Positions 9,882-21,172 of a stretch of DNA of 64,000 nt are shown here, piece after piece; the first letter of the stretch is position 1, and every line of letters starts with the position of its first letter. Source of the stretch: Verticillium longisporum (lineage: Eukaryota; Ascomycota; Sordariomycetes; Glomerellales; Plectosphaerellaceae); assembly GCA_019188255.1 (NCBI GenBank), contig JAETXT010000004.1:806001-870000 (forward strand), in the 5' to 3' direction. A program made the position numbers and the translations under genes. The notes beneath the pieces were generated by a model. It worked only from the letters and a program-made list of their open reading frames with translations. It made no database searches and was not told where the DNA came from.

Positions 9882-12234
9882 TTAGAACCCAAATCCTGCG
9901 AGGCCATCGCCAAAACTAAAGTCAATCTCCAGGAACGACCACGGAAACTCCAGGAGTTGCTGATGCAAAGAGTCGAGCCCTTCAAGCGGCTCAGGGGCTT
10001 CAAAAGACGCAGCTCCATCTATTGCCATGCTCTTGTCCTGAGCATCATCATAAACAGTCTGGTGGGCAGTATGACCGCTGGACCCTCGATCATGTGCAGA
10101 CGGATCAGCTGTAAGGACGTTGGCATGGGTCACAGCCGCCTCTGAAGAATCGCAGGCAGCTTCAGCCGCGACTTGCAGGTCGTCAATGAAGGAATCGGCT
10201 CCATGGTCAATCTGAGTTCGCATAAACCGCACAATGCTCCTCATATCCTCGAGGTCCTGCCAGGGGCGGTCCCCTGACGGAACTCGCTTCGTGTAGATGT
10301 AAATGATGAAAAGCGCCGTGGTGGCGAACGCAAGAAGGTCCCTGCCAACGTGTCAATTAATTTGAAGACAGCATCTTCAAGGCATACTTACTAGTAGAAG
10401 CTGCACCTATTTTGAGGAACCTTCCACAATAGTGGCACCATAGCCCTGGCAGCGTCCATGCATTTCTGAATCGATGGACTGAGACTTTTGACTGGTTTCG
10501 AGGTATCCGACTGCTTTCGCAAGGTCCAAAAGTCCTCCAAGTCTCGGGCCCGATGAATCGAGACAAGACAAGCATGATATCGCAAATGAAGACGATAAAC
10601 GTACGGTTGGGTTGACTCTGCCCAGTTGTTTCCGTGAATTCTGCCAGGCCGTGCAGCTGGGGAATGCTCCTCACCCACCGCTCCAGTTGGCGATCTAAAT
10701 CCTCGACAGCGGCCTGTGTCTCTGGGGATTTGCGCGCTGGTGTGGCTGCAGAATACAGCCTCTGAAAGCTGTCCGCTTCGATGGTGGTAAGATGTGCGTC
10801 GAGTCGAAAGTTCTCCAGGACGGTCTTGCCATCAATCGACACACATGTGCCCAGTGTTTCGCCTTCAGATGCTTCTGGTAGCCTCACGGCATAGTCCTCT
10901 GCCTTTTGCGCGGGTGGCCTTCCAGTCTTGGAGCATGCCAGCTGGTCCAGAATCGTCGCACACCAAAAGACACGGGCCCTCTGTTTCTGATCAGTACGCT
11001 CATGCGTGGACTGACAGTCTTGCTTGTGCAACCCAATGGCCTGGCCGAGACGCACTGCCGAGGACGATAGTATGAATGTCGGCTGGGGATTGGGCGTGTC
11101 CAGGAAGAAGTGGCCGATGCTCACCAGAGCCTGTACCGAGAGCAGGCTGATGTTGTGGAAGAGAATGTCAAGGACGGCGCTCATGGCGTTTCGCACATAC
11201 TTCCAGGCCTGATTCAGGGCTTCCTGCCAGTTGCTTGGGTCTGTGCCGGCCTTTCTGCGTTGGGCCGTGGCCAGTACAATGTTCAGGGCGGCCCACCATG
11301 ACGATTCAGGTGGCGGATCATCGGTGTACTGGCGACCGAGATAGGCCGTGAAAGTAGGGTGATCGAAGAGTGGCCAGTGCCGATTATCGTGGTGGAAGTA
11401 ATCATTGACCAGTGACAGGGCTTGCTCCCATGTTGGTAGCGGCTCATGGACTGTTCTGCCGAAAAGCGGCTGCAATGCGGGATGAACCCATCTGGAAAAG
11501 GTGCCACCCCTCAGCGAGGCGGTGATCTTCCCGAAAGAAGCCGCGTCTGGATGCCTTTCAGCCTTGTTCCTGGTTCGAGGGAATATGGAGGAAAAGGTGG
11601 TCGACGGGCCTATGCTGTGTTAGTGATCTGGCTCTTCAACCGGCAACCCTGGCTACTGATGGATGCGTCCTGACCAAAGTATCGAAGATCGCCTGGGCGA
11701 CCTAAAATCAGCCCTTGGTACGAGGGTGTATCTTGATGGTCGCCCGGGGCAGACCCTTCCCGACTAGCTTGAGAATGCCTCGGGATCTCACCTTGGGCTG
11801 AGGTCGTGGAGGTTGACAATGGAGCCTGGGATGCTATGCTTGCCGTCGACGATGTGTCTAGCGACGCTGGTGAGTGGTTGTCTATCCTGCGGCTGGCATC
11901 TCAGTCAGAGAGAGAAAAGGCTGACGGGCGGCCCCGATGCATGAGTGCTCACCTTGATCTGCGGTAGGGCGGCTTTGCGACGTCGGCATACATGCAAGCA
12001 ATGTCGTACTGCATGCACCGACTGCATGCCGGTCTTATACCGTCGCATTTGAGCTTCTTTTGACGGCACGAGTCGCACGCCTGGGCGCGTACTGGTCAGT
12101 GACACCGCGACTCGGCCTTGATGCTTGATAGACTGCGCATGACTTGGTGTTGGCATACCTTTGCAATCCGTCTCCTGCGGTCCTTGAGATTCGTGGGCTC
12201 GTTCAGTTGATGTTCCGAGGCGTCGCCTAGCCAT
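9882..12234 (-). CDS. Zn2Cys6 transcription factor with fungal-specific TF domain, one apparent frameshift
   Basis: Nuclear DNA-binding regulator. Exons: 12234-12159, 12091-11953, 11886-11648, 11609-10407, 10341-9882. The zinc cluster is encoded by exon 2: C-x2-C-x6-C-x5-C-x2-C-x6-C (ACDSCRQKKLKCD...). A Ser/Thr-rich linker with GRPGDLRYFG follows, then the middle-homology domain (HWPLFDHPTF, AVRLGQAIGLHKQ, RVFWCATILDQ). The frame must change between ERWVRSIP and YVYRLHLRYHACLVSIHRA near 10640-10680; summing exons gives 2117 nt, one short of a whole number of codons, so a 1-nt loss fits. The donor at 10406 (GTGCAG) is non-ideal but avoids a TAG made by the alternative GTAAGT donor. The C-terminus is acidic. 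The target is unknown. Confidence 0.8.
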
Positions 12235-12698
12235 GGTCACTGTAGCATTTCCAACTACACGCTGGTTGATCCCATCAACGGATGCCGCTCATGTGGATGG
12301 TATACCTTGGCATGTTGTGTGGATTTAGCACCGGCGGTTTGTTGTCACCAGCCATTCCCAGTTGGGCTCCAATTACCCAATCATGATGTGACGTGCCCAA
12401 GTTACTTTACATTGGAGATCATCCGCCAGACAGCCTTTCCACACACGACGTTATTTCTTGTTGAGTATCTCAAGTCCAAGACACAGGACACCACGACACT
12501 GGCATCGAGACATTTCTTGGCACTTTCCGTGGACGTTGATAGGCGCCGCCTAGCTGCTAGTCGGGATCACATAGTGCCTTTGGTGGGTTCACAAATGGAG
12601 CTTTCAACGTCAGATCCTTCACGCCCCTCACTGTAGCCCGCCGCAATCTCTGCTTCCCCCCACCATGAACTCGTCTGGCACGTTCGACGCCATCAACA
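12235..12698. other. Intergenic between regulator and tRNA
   Basis: Upstream region of the Zn2Cys6 gene; no gene or repeat recognised. Confidence 0.4.
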
Positions 12699-12770
12699 TC
12701 CGAACTGGTGTAATGGCTAACATTTGACGCTCTCACCGTCAGGCTCAGGGTTCGATTCCCTGGTTCGGAA
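12699..12770 (+). tRNA. tRNA-Glu(CTC)
   Basis: Complete cloverleaf: acceptor TCCGAAC pairs with GTTCGGA, D-arm GGTGTAATGGCTA, anticodon stem TGACG/CGTCA around loop CTCTCAC (anticodon CTC), T-arm CAGGG-TTCGATT-CCCTG, discriminator A. No intron. Confidence 0.93.
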
Positions 12771-13787
12771 GGTATTATTTGCTGTGTCGCCGTGTTTTGC
12801 TGTGTATCAGGCCGTTCGCTGTCCTTGGCGTCACAAAGCAGCAGCATGGGATCCTCGGCCTCAGCCATGGAATAATCGGTGTCAAGTGAAGCCCCTAAAG
12901 GGCCCATGACGGAAGGGATGACCTTCATGACATAACGGACACAACCAGGCCGGCAGAGAAAAAAGGGTTGGTGGACAACCGGACGGGCGATTCAGCCCTG
13001 AAGATCAGAGCAACTTTTGAAATTAGCACTATCATAGACCATGTTATGAACACCCGGCCGCCAATCCCGCTTGTATTGCAATCCCACCAGCCTCACCGTC
13101 TCAGCTTTGATCCTCAGTTTTGATCTTGGTTTTGATTATCAGCATGGATCCCCAGCTTCGATTCCAGCTTTGGTCTCCAGCATGAATCCTCAGCTTTGGG
13201 GCTCTTCCTTGCTGACTGCAGCAGTCCCTGCTTGCCGAGACCTCGTCGACGCGTGCCCTCCTGGCCCTTCAGCTGCGTCACTCCGTGAGGTTTGCCGATT
13301 CTTTGCATCCCATCGCCGACTAGCCCATACAGCGCAAGCCTTTGTCTGCTAGTGCCATGGAGGAGGCGATCGCAGTCCGACAGCCGGCCTATATTATACA
13401 TCGCAAGGAAGCCGATGCCTTCGAGCTCGCAATTTGGAAACAGGAGTACGAGCCTTACGGCCGAGTTCTCAAGGCGAGGAGGAGGGTGTCTGGGGTAAAT
13501 CGGTGCGCAGCACCGACAAGGTCCTCTTTAACCTTAATCTCATCAACCTCTCGAGGAGGCGCTGGACGCCGAAGGGCACGCGTTACCCCGGCCGTGGCCC
13601 TATTGGTCGTCCCTCCTCCAGCGTTTCCCAAAATCTCGCCGGGCCCTCGGAGGACAGTGCTGCGCAGAAGAAGGCCGCCGCGGAGGCCAGAAGGCCGAAG
13701 CTGCCAAGGAGAGGCGCCTTGTAGTGGCAGACTGTCGTGTATTCTAGCATTGATTCCAGCATTCCAGCATTGATTCCAGATGGATCC
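12771..13787. other. Intergenic with two weak degenerate repeat tracts and an unassigned ORF
   Basis: 13090-13195 repeats a loose motif like CAGCTTTGATTC / CAGCATGGATCC, and 13742-13795 repeats GCATTGATTCCA. Between them an ATG at 13357 opens a frame (MEEAIAVRQPAYIIHRKEA) of about 140 codons that becomes Arg/Pro-rich. I recognise no family, and it is not confidently coding. Confidence 0.35.
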
Positions 13788-14881
13788 TCAGCGTCTACCC
13801 TCGCCCTCCACCTCACCCTCCACCTCACCCAAAGGAACCCCCCCAATCGGCACGCCCAAATACGCCAGATGCTCCGTATACCCAAACGCCCCCCAGCGAT
13901 CCCTCTCAGCCCGGTCCTTCACCCAGACCATGCCCACCATGCCCGCCCCGTTGGCCGCCGCGCCGCCCCTCCCGGCACGCCTCCGCGGGATCACGCAAAC
14001 CCACCGATCCGTCAAGACGACATTGAGCGCCTCGCCGCCGCAGCACGCCGCCAACGCCGCACGCGCCGCCGTCACGAGCCGCGCCAGCCTCTCGTGGACA
14101 GCCTCGGGCGACGCCCCGCGCGGCAGCCGCAGCACGTAATGCTTGAACGGAACCCCGTCGATGCGCTCCTCGATCTCTACAAGCCGTCAGCCGCTCCTTT
14201 CACCTTCTCGCTACGTCCCGCAGAGCCAAGACCGGATAAAAAAAGGGTGGGGGGGTATTACCGTCCGCCGACGCAGCCGCGTCAGGGAAAAGCCCCCGCG
14301 CCGGCCTCGCGAAAATCTGCACATGCTTGTGGCCCTGCGAATACCCGGCCGCGACGCCGCAGTTGAAAATCATCATGGTCGCGCCCCGCGCGCCGGGGCC
14401 CTCGAGCCGCGCCATGACGGCCCGCACAGCCCGCACGTCCGCCGGCCCGAGGTCCTCCGTCTGCGGGCGGAAGAGGCGCGTGTGCAGCACGAACGAGGGC
14501 CGTAGGACGCTGTGGAGGTTGAGCTCGAGGACGTGGGCGGCGCCGACGGGGGCGACGACGAAGGCTGGGTCCGGGACGAGGAAGGGGCTGCGGCCTTCGG
14601 GGCGGCCTGCGGCGGACGAGGTGGACGACGGGCTGTGGGGCTTGGTGAGGAGGGCCGTGGCGATGCGGAATTCAAACTGGTGCGCGTGTGAGCTTTGGCC
14701 TGGGCGAGGGCGCGCGAGCACGGTTGCGCGTGGGGGGCGAGGTTACGGTGAAGTTGTTGACGCGGTGGGTCTCGGGCGTCGTGGCGGCGTAGTGCAGACG
14801 GCCTTGGGAGACGAGGGCGTCGAACATGGAGAGGGCCCTGCTGGCGAGGTCGTCGGCGAGGGCGAGGGCGAGGAGCGTCAT
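13788..14881 (-). CDS. ATP adenylyltransferase / Ap4A phosphorylase
   Basis: Cleaves diadenosine tetraphosphate phosphorolytically, a nucleotide housekeeping role. Three exons (14881-14747, 14676-14262, 14176-13788) give 312 aa, normal for fungal APA1/APA2 proteins. Introns are GTAACC...CACCAG and GTAATA...TTGTAG. Key marks: N-terminal DALVSQGRLHY; FEFRIATALLTKP; FNCGVAAGYSQGHKHVQIF, whose HKHVQ is the HIT-like H-x-H-x-Q active-site motif; and the C-terminal domain from VPFKHYVLRLP to YLGVPIGGVP. The second exon is very GC rich. It ends with a Glu/Gly-rich tail. The paralogue (APA1 or APA2) cannot be settled. Confidence 0.86.
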
Positions 14882-15568
14882 GCTGGTGCAATGCTGTTGA
14901 AACGAAAGGAAGGGATGCTGGTCTGAGGCAGTCCAGGCGGATCGACGAGATGGCTCTCAGTGTCGAATACCAGCGCAAGTGAGTGATCCAAATGCAGTGA
15001 AATGCAGTGCAGAAGGCACATGAGCGAGATGCTTCAACGGTCTCCAGACTCTTCTCTTCGACGCCATGGTTCATTTAAAAAGCCGCACACAATGCAAGGT
15101 CTTACGGCAACCGCTAATCTCGTTTGGAAACCACCAGCACTGCGCGTCCACAGCCCGCGAGACAAATGACTAGCCGCCCACCATCCAGCATCTTGACGGC
15201 AGCACAGAACAGCCAGCCTGTCCGTCTGCGCCGGGGTTTGCCATGTAGATTCCCGCCGCCCAGGGAGCCGCTTCGGAACCGATAGCTCCACCGCTGTGCG
15301 TCGGGGTCTGGTTACATCGGTCGTTGGCGATACAAGGGTCGATCAACAGGACCAGCATCCAGTATATTGTTCCTGCATCTCGTGACAATCACCACTTCGA
15401 ATTGATGATCAACCAGATGCACTCCGCTGGTGCCATCAACGCAAGGGGTCGCATCACTCTTGATTCAGCGCAGGGCGGGTTCCATAATACATGTTGAAAT
15501 TAGCTAGCTGCACGCTTTTGTTCCAGGCGATCCGGCAATCCATCCAGGGCGCACCCAGGCGAAAGGGC
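14882..15568. other. Intergenic, nothing recognised
   Basis: Promoter of the Ap4A phosphorylase and 3' flank of the aminotransferase. No gene seen. Confidence 0.45.
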
Positions 15569-16967
15569 CTACGACGACGCCCGCACAACCCTGTCGACAG
15601 CCTCGGCAAAGTAGTCGATATTCCTCGTGTTGAGGCCGGCCATGCTGATGCGGCCGTTCTTGGTCATGTAGACGTGGGCGTCGTTGCGCAGCTTCAGGAC
15701 CTGGGCCTCGGACAGGCCGGTGAAGCTGAACATGCCAATCTGGTCGGTAATGTGGTGCCAGGTGCCGGGGGTGCCGAGGGCCTCGAGCTTGGCGCGCAGG
15801 GCCTTGCGCATGTCGATGATGCGGCCCGACATGGCGCGCAGGTTGCCCTGCCACTCGGCGAAGAGGGCGGCGTCGTTGAGGACGGTCGATGCGATGCGGG
15901 CGCCGTAGAGGGGCGGGTTCGAAATCTCGGAGCGCTGCAGGATGGCGAGCTGCGAGGCGATGCGGGCAATGGTGGACGTGGCGTCGGGGCCGGGGCCCGT
16001 GACGACGTGGAAGCAGCCGGCGCGCTCGCCGTAGAGGCCAAAGTTCTTGGCGAAGCTCTGGGCGATGACGAGCTCGAAGCCGCGGTCGACGAACAGGCGG
16101 ATGGCGCCGTTGTCCTGGGCGAGGTCGCCGGTGGCGAAACCCTGGTAGGCGCAGTCGAAGAAGGGGACGTGGTTCTTGGTGCGCAGCAGGTCGGCGAGCT
16201 CGGCCCACTGGTCGGCCGTGGGGTCGACGCCGGTGGGGTTGTGGGCGCAGGCGTGGAGGAGGATGATGGAGCGGGCGGGGGCGGCGGCGATGGCCGACTT
16301 CATGCCGGCAAAGTCGAGGCCCTTGGTCTGCTTGTCGAAGTAGGGGTACTTTTCGACGGGCAGGCCGACGTTGGAGAAGATCTGGTGGTGGTTGGCCCAG
16401 GTCGGGTCGGACACGTAGACGGCCTTGTTGCCCTGGAAGAACTTGGCGAAGAAGAGGGCGCCGAGGTGGACGGCACCGGTGCCGGAGATGGTCTGGATGG
16501 AGGAGGCACGCTGCTCCTGGAGGGCGGGCGAGTCGGCGCCCAGGATCAGCTCGGCGGCCTTGGTCGTGAAGGCGGGCAGACCGGCGATGGGGAGGTATTC
16601 ATGGTTGAGGTCGGGGTCGTTGCGGAGGATCTCGTCGGCCTGGGGTGGTCAGCTTGGTTCACATGTTGGGGCAGATAGGCAGATAGGCATGGCGGGGTTG
16701 GAGTGAAGAGCATGAAAAGCAGCAGCAGGGAGAACACACCTTCTTGACGACGGGAAGCACCCAAGGCTTCGCATTGTCGTCGCGGTAGGCACCGATGCCC
16801 TGGAGATGTCAGCACCTGCAGAGGTCTCGGAAGAAGAAAGCACCCACGAGGTCGACTTTGTTGGGGCTCGTATCAGCCTTGAAGGCTCGCATCAGGCCGA
16901 AGAGGGGGTCCTCTGGTGCCTGGGGCACATTGTCGGCGGGGAAGTTTGTGGAAGCTGCGGGTGCCAT
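15569..16967 (-). CDS. Aspartate aminotransferase
   Basis: PLP-dependent interchange of aspartate/2-oxoglutarate with oxaloacetate/glutamate. Exons 16967-16848, 16799-16740 and 16639-15569 give 416 aa from MAPAASTNFPADN. Visible motifs: GIGAYRDDNAKPWVLP, NHEYLPIAGLPAF, QTISGTGAVHLGA, HACAHNPTGVDPT, FFDCAYQGFATGDL, and SFAKNFGLYGERAG with the Schiff-base lysine in SFAKN; GRISMAGLN is near the C-terminus. The family length from this start suggests the cytosolic form. An in-frame upstream ATG at 17063 would add 32 residues rich in Ser with SLSRLRN, which could act as a mitochondrial presequence; which start is used is not decided by sequence. Confidence 0.92.
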
Positions 16968-17234
16968 GATGTGGTTTGTGATGTTACGAAGGCGGGAGAG
17001 GGAGGAGGAGGAGGAGGAGGAGGCGGAGGCGGCGGGTGGTGTTGTTGAGGAGGGAGCTGGCATGTTGGCGGATGGGAAACCTTTCGAGCAGGAAGGAGGT
17101 GCGGGACGGGCGGGATGGTGACGTGAGGTGGGCAGAGAGCTGTGTGCTGCAGGTACTCTGGGTGGTCCTGCCTGGAAGCCTGGTCGAGGCACTGAGGTAC
17201 CTAGGTACCTAGACGAGGGGTGAGGCCTGGGAGG

Positions 17235-17300
17235 GGCCTTCAGAAGGGTGAGGGGCCTGGGCGAGGGGCCTTCAGAGGGGCCTTCAGAGGGCCTTCGGGG
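17235..17300. repeat. Short GGGGCCTTCAGA-type repeat
   Basis: GGGGCCTTCAGA recurs three times with spacing of about 15-37 nt, and a fourth shortened GGCCTTCGGGG ends the tract. Confidence 0.6.
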
Positions 17301-17453
17301 TACAGCGGGTCCACCGCGCAGGGTGCAGTAAACAGCCGCTGTGGGGTGATGGTCGTGCGACTCTGGGCCTCTCAAGCGGACCAATCGAAGCACTCGATTA
17401 ACAACCAGTGACTCGAGTGACTCGGACCTAACGAAGCTGACCGACGAGTCTGA

Positions 17454-17533
17454 CCTGATGAGTTTCCCCTGACGAGTTTTCCCTCACGAGTTTTCCCTGA
17501 CGAGTTTTCCCTGACGAATTTTCCCTGGACGAG
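17454..17533. repeat. 14-nt tandem repeat, five copies plus partial
   Basis: Unit CCTGACGAGTTTTC starts at 17454, 17468, 17482, 17496 and 17510, with a partial copy at 17524. The copies differ at one to three positions each. Confidence 0.85.
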
Positions 17534-18304
17534 AAAAAAGTCTTGGCTGTCAGGATGATGTGTCACGCCGGGGCCGATGTGTCGTGGGTTTGCTAATTCC
17601 GAACAACGGGTGCTAATTCTGAACAATGGCGCCGATCTGCGTTTCAATCTCTGCGTCCTGTCTGCTGCTGTGAAGTACTGGAAGGGGGGTGAGACGAGAG
17701 AGACAGGTGGGGGCTTCGGGGTCGTCGACTTTATTTGCTCCTCTCTCGGCTGTGTCCCTGGTGCCTGTGTGGCCCGCCAGTGCCGGCACGCGACCGAGGC
17801 TTCGGCGCCTGGTGCGTGGCCGACGACCCGGGACTGTCCGGTTCGGCAGTTCGCCTGTGTGCTGTCATCTCGAGGTCAATCAAGTAGGATTCTGGAGGAA
17901 GTGTCGATGGCATGAAGCAAGGCGCTGCAGAATGTCATCCTTGTTGTTTCGAACCCGTGCAGTCTGCTTCGGCATGTCCCAGGCCGTTACAGGGCTGAGG
18001 GCCGAGCTGTCTCCCATTTGTCTACAGGTGTCTTCAGCTTGGTGAGCAACTACCTACTAGAGAATCTTGGGCTTCCTACGACCAAGCTCTCAACTCAATC
18101 TCCAAGTCCTCTAGTCAAGGTCAATTGATCAATACCACCTTCCTTGTATGATGCAAAGTGCTTCCTTGAAGGATGCACTGATGAGTCGCATGTGATTCTC
18201 ACTTGGGACACATACCCCAACCCCGTCACATGTCAGCACAGGTCACGTCACAATGCCACCACACGACACAGCACACAGCCCATCACTTCATCCATCATGA
18301 TATT

Positions 18305-19220
18305 CTATACGATGAGGTCCCAGGCAATGAGGAACGCGCACAGCCCCGCCGACGCGAAGAACGTGTAGCGCGCTGCACTCGGCCGTTTCGTCGCCTCCTT
18401 GAGCTGCTTGTTGCCCCCGCCGACATTGTCGCCCATGTTCTCCGAGTCGGCCACGAGCTGCTCAATGTTGGCCGACTGCGTCGCAAGGTTGCCCACAAGC
18501 AGCGTCTGAAGCTCCGAAATCTCAATCAGCGACTTTTCCGCCGTTCTGTGTTTGTTAGCGGAGCCAGGGAAAGAAGTAGACCGAGAGTTGAAAGTAAGAA
18601 AAAAAGGGAAAAAAGGGAAAAAAGGAAAAAAAAAAAAACATACCTGACTTTGTCCAGCGTGCTGTTGTAATGCTGCAGCATATCCTGGTTCCCCTTTTCG
18701 AACATCTGAATCTGCTCCTCCGTGAGGTCCTCAACCGGCCCATACCCACGCCCCTCCTCGCGCAGCGCCCCCGCCTTCGTCCCGCGCGACGGCATCGCCT
18801 CGTAGAACCCCGTCAGCCCAGCCCCGGGCCCCGCCCTCGCCAGCACGCTCCTGCTCTTCTCCATCTCCCGCGTCAGCCGCGTCTCCATCATGGCCTGCTG
18901 CGTCCGCCCGCACAGCTGCAGCCGCTGCCGCAGGAACCAGACGACGCCGTCGCGGTGCTGGCCCTCGTCGCGCGCCCGCGCCTCGGCCGCCGCGTGCTCG
19001 GCCGTCTTGCTGCCGCCGCTGCCGCTCAATGCGCCGTCGCCGGCGGCCCACGCGCCCAGGGCGCCGAGCCCGCGTACGAACTTCTTGCGGATGAGGGCTG
19101 CTTCCGTCTCGCGGCGCAGCGTCTCGGCTTCCTCGAGGGCGCGGATGCTGGCGTTCAGCTCGCGGAGCATCTGCTTGGCGTTGGCGTCGACGTCCTCGCG
19201 GTCGCGGTCGGTGAGGTAGC

Positions 19221-19267
<47 letters not shown>

Positions 19268-19570
19268 GGGGCGGTCGTCGTCGTCGTCGTCGGGGCGCGA
19301 ATGTGTGTCTTGCGCGGCTGGGCTGTCGAGAGGTACGATTGGCGGACGTCTTTAAGCTCATTGTGGAGGGTCGTGATGTGGGAGTTCTGGAATCCGGGTC
19401 AGTAGTGGTCTGGCGGCTGGGAAATGGCGAAGAATGGGGAGGGGCTGACTGACGATTCTGTAGGCCTCCTTGAGGAAGCCGTCAATGTCCTCTAGGCTGA
19501 ACTTTTTGCGGGTGGATGGAGCGCTGTGCTTGGCCAGCAGCTCGTTGAAGGCGGGAGTGAGGTCTGCCAT
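18305..19570 (-). CDS. UFE1: ER SNARE Ufe1 / syntaxin-18
   Basis: ER t-SNARE for retrograde Golgi-to-ER fusion. Exons 19570-19454, 19386-18644 and 18545-18305. The N-terminus MADLTPAFNELLAKH and FLKEAYRINSHITTLHNELK match the SNARE-complex syntaxin-18 N-terminal domain. A low-complexity segment of Thr then about 15 Gln follows. The conserved block DLTEEQIQMFEKGNQDMLQ precedes the SNARE helix SLIEISELQTLLVGNLATQ, NIEQLVADSENMG, and a C-terminal membrane anchor FFASAGLCAFLIAWDLIV with no lumenal tail. Introns are GTCAGT...TTCCAG and GTATGT...ACACAG; the second has a long pyrimidine tract. The family assignment rests on domain order and the tail anchor. Confidence 0.88.
19222..19266 (-). repeat. 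CAG/CAA triplet repeat coding polyglutamine
   Basis: Fourteen CAG plus one CAA codon on the minus strand inside the UFE1-like gene, next to an ACG (Thr) run. Confidence 0.9.
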
Positions 19571-21172
19571 TGTCGGGGATGGGGCCGGCCTGGCGTGCGA
19601 GAGCTGGTAACAAGGTGCGTGTCTGAGGATGCAACTTGGGCGAGCTTCTACCTGTGAAATCAAGCTCCAGGGCGGGCATCAACGTTTGTGGAGAGCGAGA
19701 GCTGTTCCCAATGACGTGTCTGCATTGATTGGAGCAGCAAGCCACAGCGAGGCGGTGCAGTGGTGCACAGACCACGCTCGTCAAGACGTTGGAATGGCAT
19801 TCCCATTCTACCAAATCGACAGTCAAATTTATGCATTCGTATCAAAATTCTTATTCCCAGACATAGGGCACTTCATCATCGCAGAGAGCTAGCTTTCAAC
19901 GTAGCTGCTGGATGGAAATCAATCATCAGTGAATTCCATATCCTCAGGGCCAGAGCAGGTACATGGACATGAGTCAGCTGCACTGCATCTGCCTTTTGCC
20001 GCAATTCTGTCAAGCTCGGAACCCTACAGTTTCTGTTATTCATCGTTGGATCGAATCTCACTCTGGCCACGCGGACTTGGGGAACACAGAAAGCTAGGTA
20101 GGAGCGGAGAACCAGCATGGAGCGCCGCATTGATCCCGTGTGGATCGGTCTAAAAGCATCCGGCCGACCATCCGGCGTGCCACGCTTTGCGCCGGCCGAT
20201 ATCGGGCAGCCGCCAGAAGTGGACATCCAGCAGTCGACGAGGTTCGGCAGTGAGCGATTCAGACAAGTCACCATTCTTATGTCGAGAGGTGAAAACTGGC
20301 TCCATAGATCCTAAAATATGTCAGGGCTCGCCTGCAGCTTTGCTCGAATCGTTCAGTTTCTACACCTTTAAATTAAGAGGGCGAGATGTGAAGTGAAAAA
20401 TGTCAAAATGCGATGTCTTGTGCAACTGATTTATTTTCCATTGCTCATTTGATGGCACTCACTTCTATGCTGTGAGTATGTGCTTGGGATCTGCTTACGA
20501 CTATTACTCTGTTCCATGTGATGAACCTAGCTTCAATGCGGAGAAAGGTGAATACTCTCGTGAAGTCAACCTGATCAAAGGTAAAGATGCAGGCCATTGA
20601 AACCTTGGCAGCTCAACTCAACGTCCATTCGTCTACAAAATGCTGGATGCAACATCAATATTGACACTGCGTCAGTATTCTCAATGACAGGTCAACGTCT
20701 AATGTCGCAAGTCTCACAAACTCGGGTCGAACAGGGTCCGCGCAAAACTATACTAAATACTGTGGTCTGACTATGGCGCCTTGAGTGAAACTAGCTTTTT
20801 CGAAATAGGCTCTAATGTTTGTTGATTGACAACCTCGACCTGGCAACATGAAAAGTGTCTTGATATGGGCCTATGCTATCGCAATCAGGGCTCATAAATG
20901 CATCACTTTTTGTACTTACAAACACGATACTGGATCATATACGAACGACATCGGCGTACTTCATATAGTTCTGGGGACAGGGTGGACCTCTCCTCTGTAA
21001 ATTGCCATCAGTGGAGTACCCACGCAGGCTTTTCCCAGCGGTGACGTTGTATTTCCGGCCAACCGGCACGGCGATAAGCCTAGCTGCTTTTCCAAGCATC
21101 GCAGTGCCAGATTGATCATATAAAGCGGTATGGCCCCAGTGGATTGCATGCCTTATCGTCATCGCAGCCATC
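19571..21172. other. Intergenic, 1.6 kb, no gene recognised
   Basis: Lies between two divergent genes (UFE1-like minus, DHA1 plus) and contains their promoters. Frames near 19876-20274 show no domain or splice support. Confidence 0.45.

Larger units (their letters stand above)
16968..18304. other. Intergenic with G-rich and tandem repeats
   Basis: Holds the aminotransferase promoter, a purine-rich GGA tract at about 16990-17030 (coding for poly-Ser if the 17063 start is used), a GGGGCCTTCAGA repeat at 17235-17300 and the 14-nt array listed separately. No further gene recognised. Confidence 0.5.

Noticed and set aside
13737..14926. Several long plus-strand frames opposite the Ap4A phosphorylase
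   Set aside because: Arg/Pro-rich translations caused by third-position GC of the real minus-strand gene.
15491..16678. 395-codon plus-strand frame opposite the aminotransferase
   Set aside because: Gly/Ala/Val/Glu-rich shadow of a GC-rich gene on the other strand.
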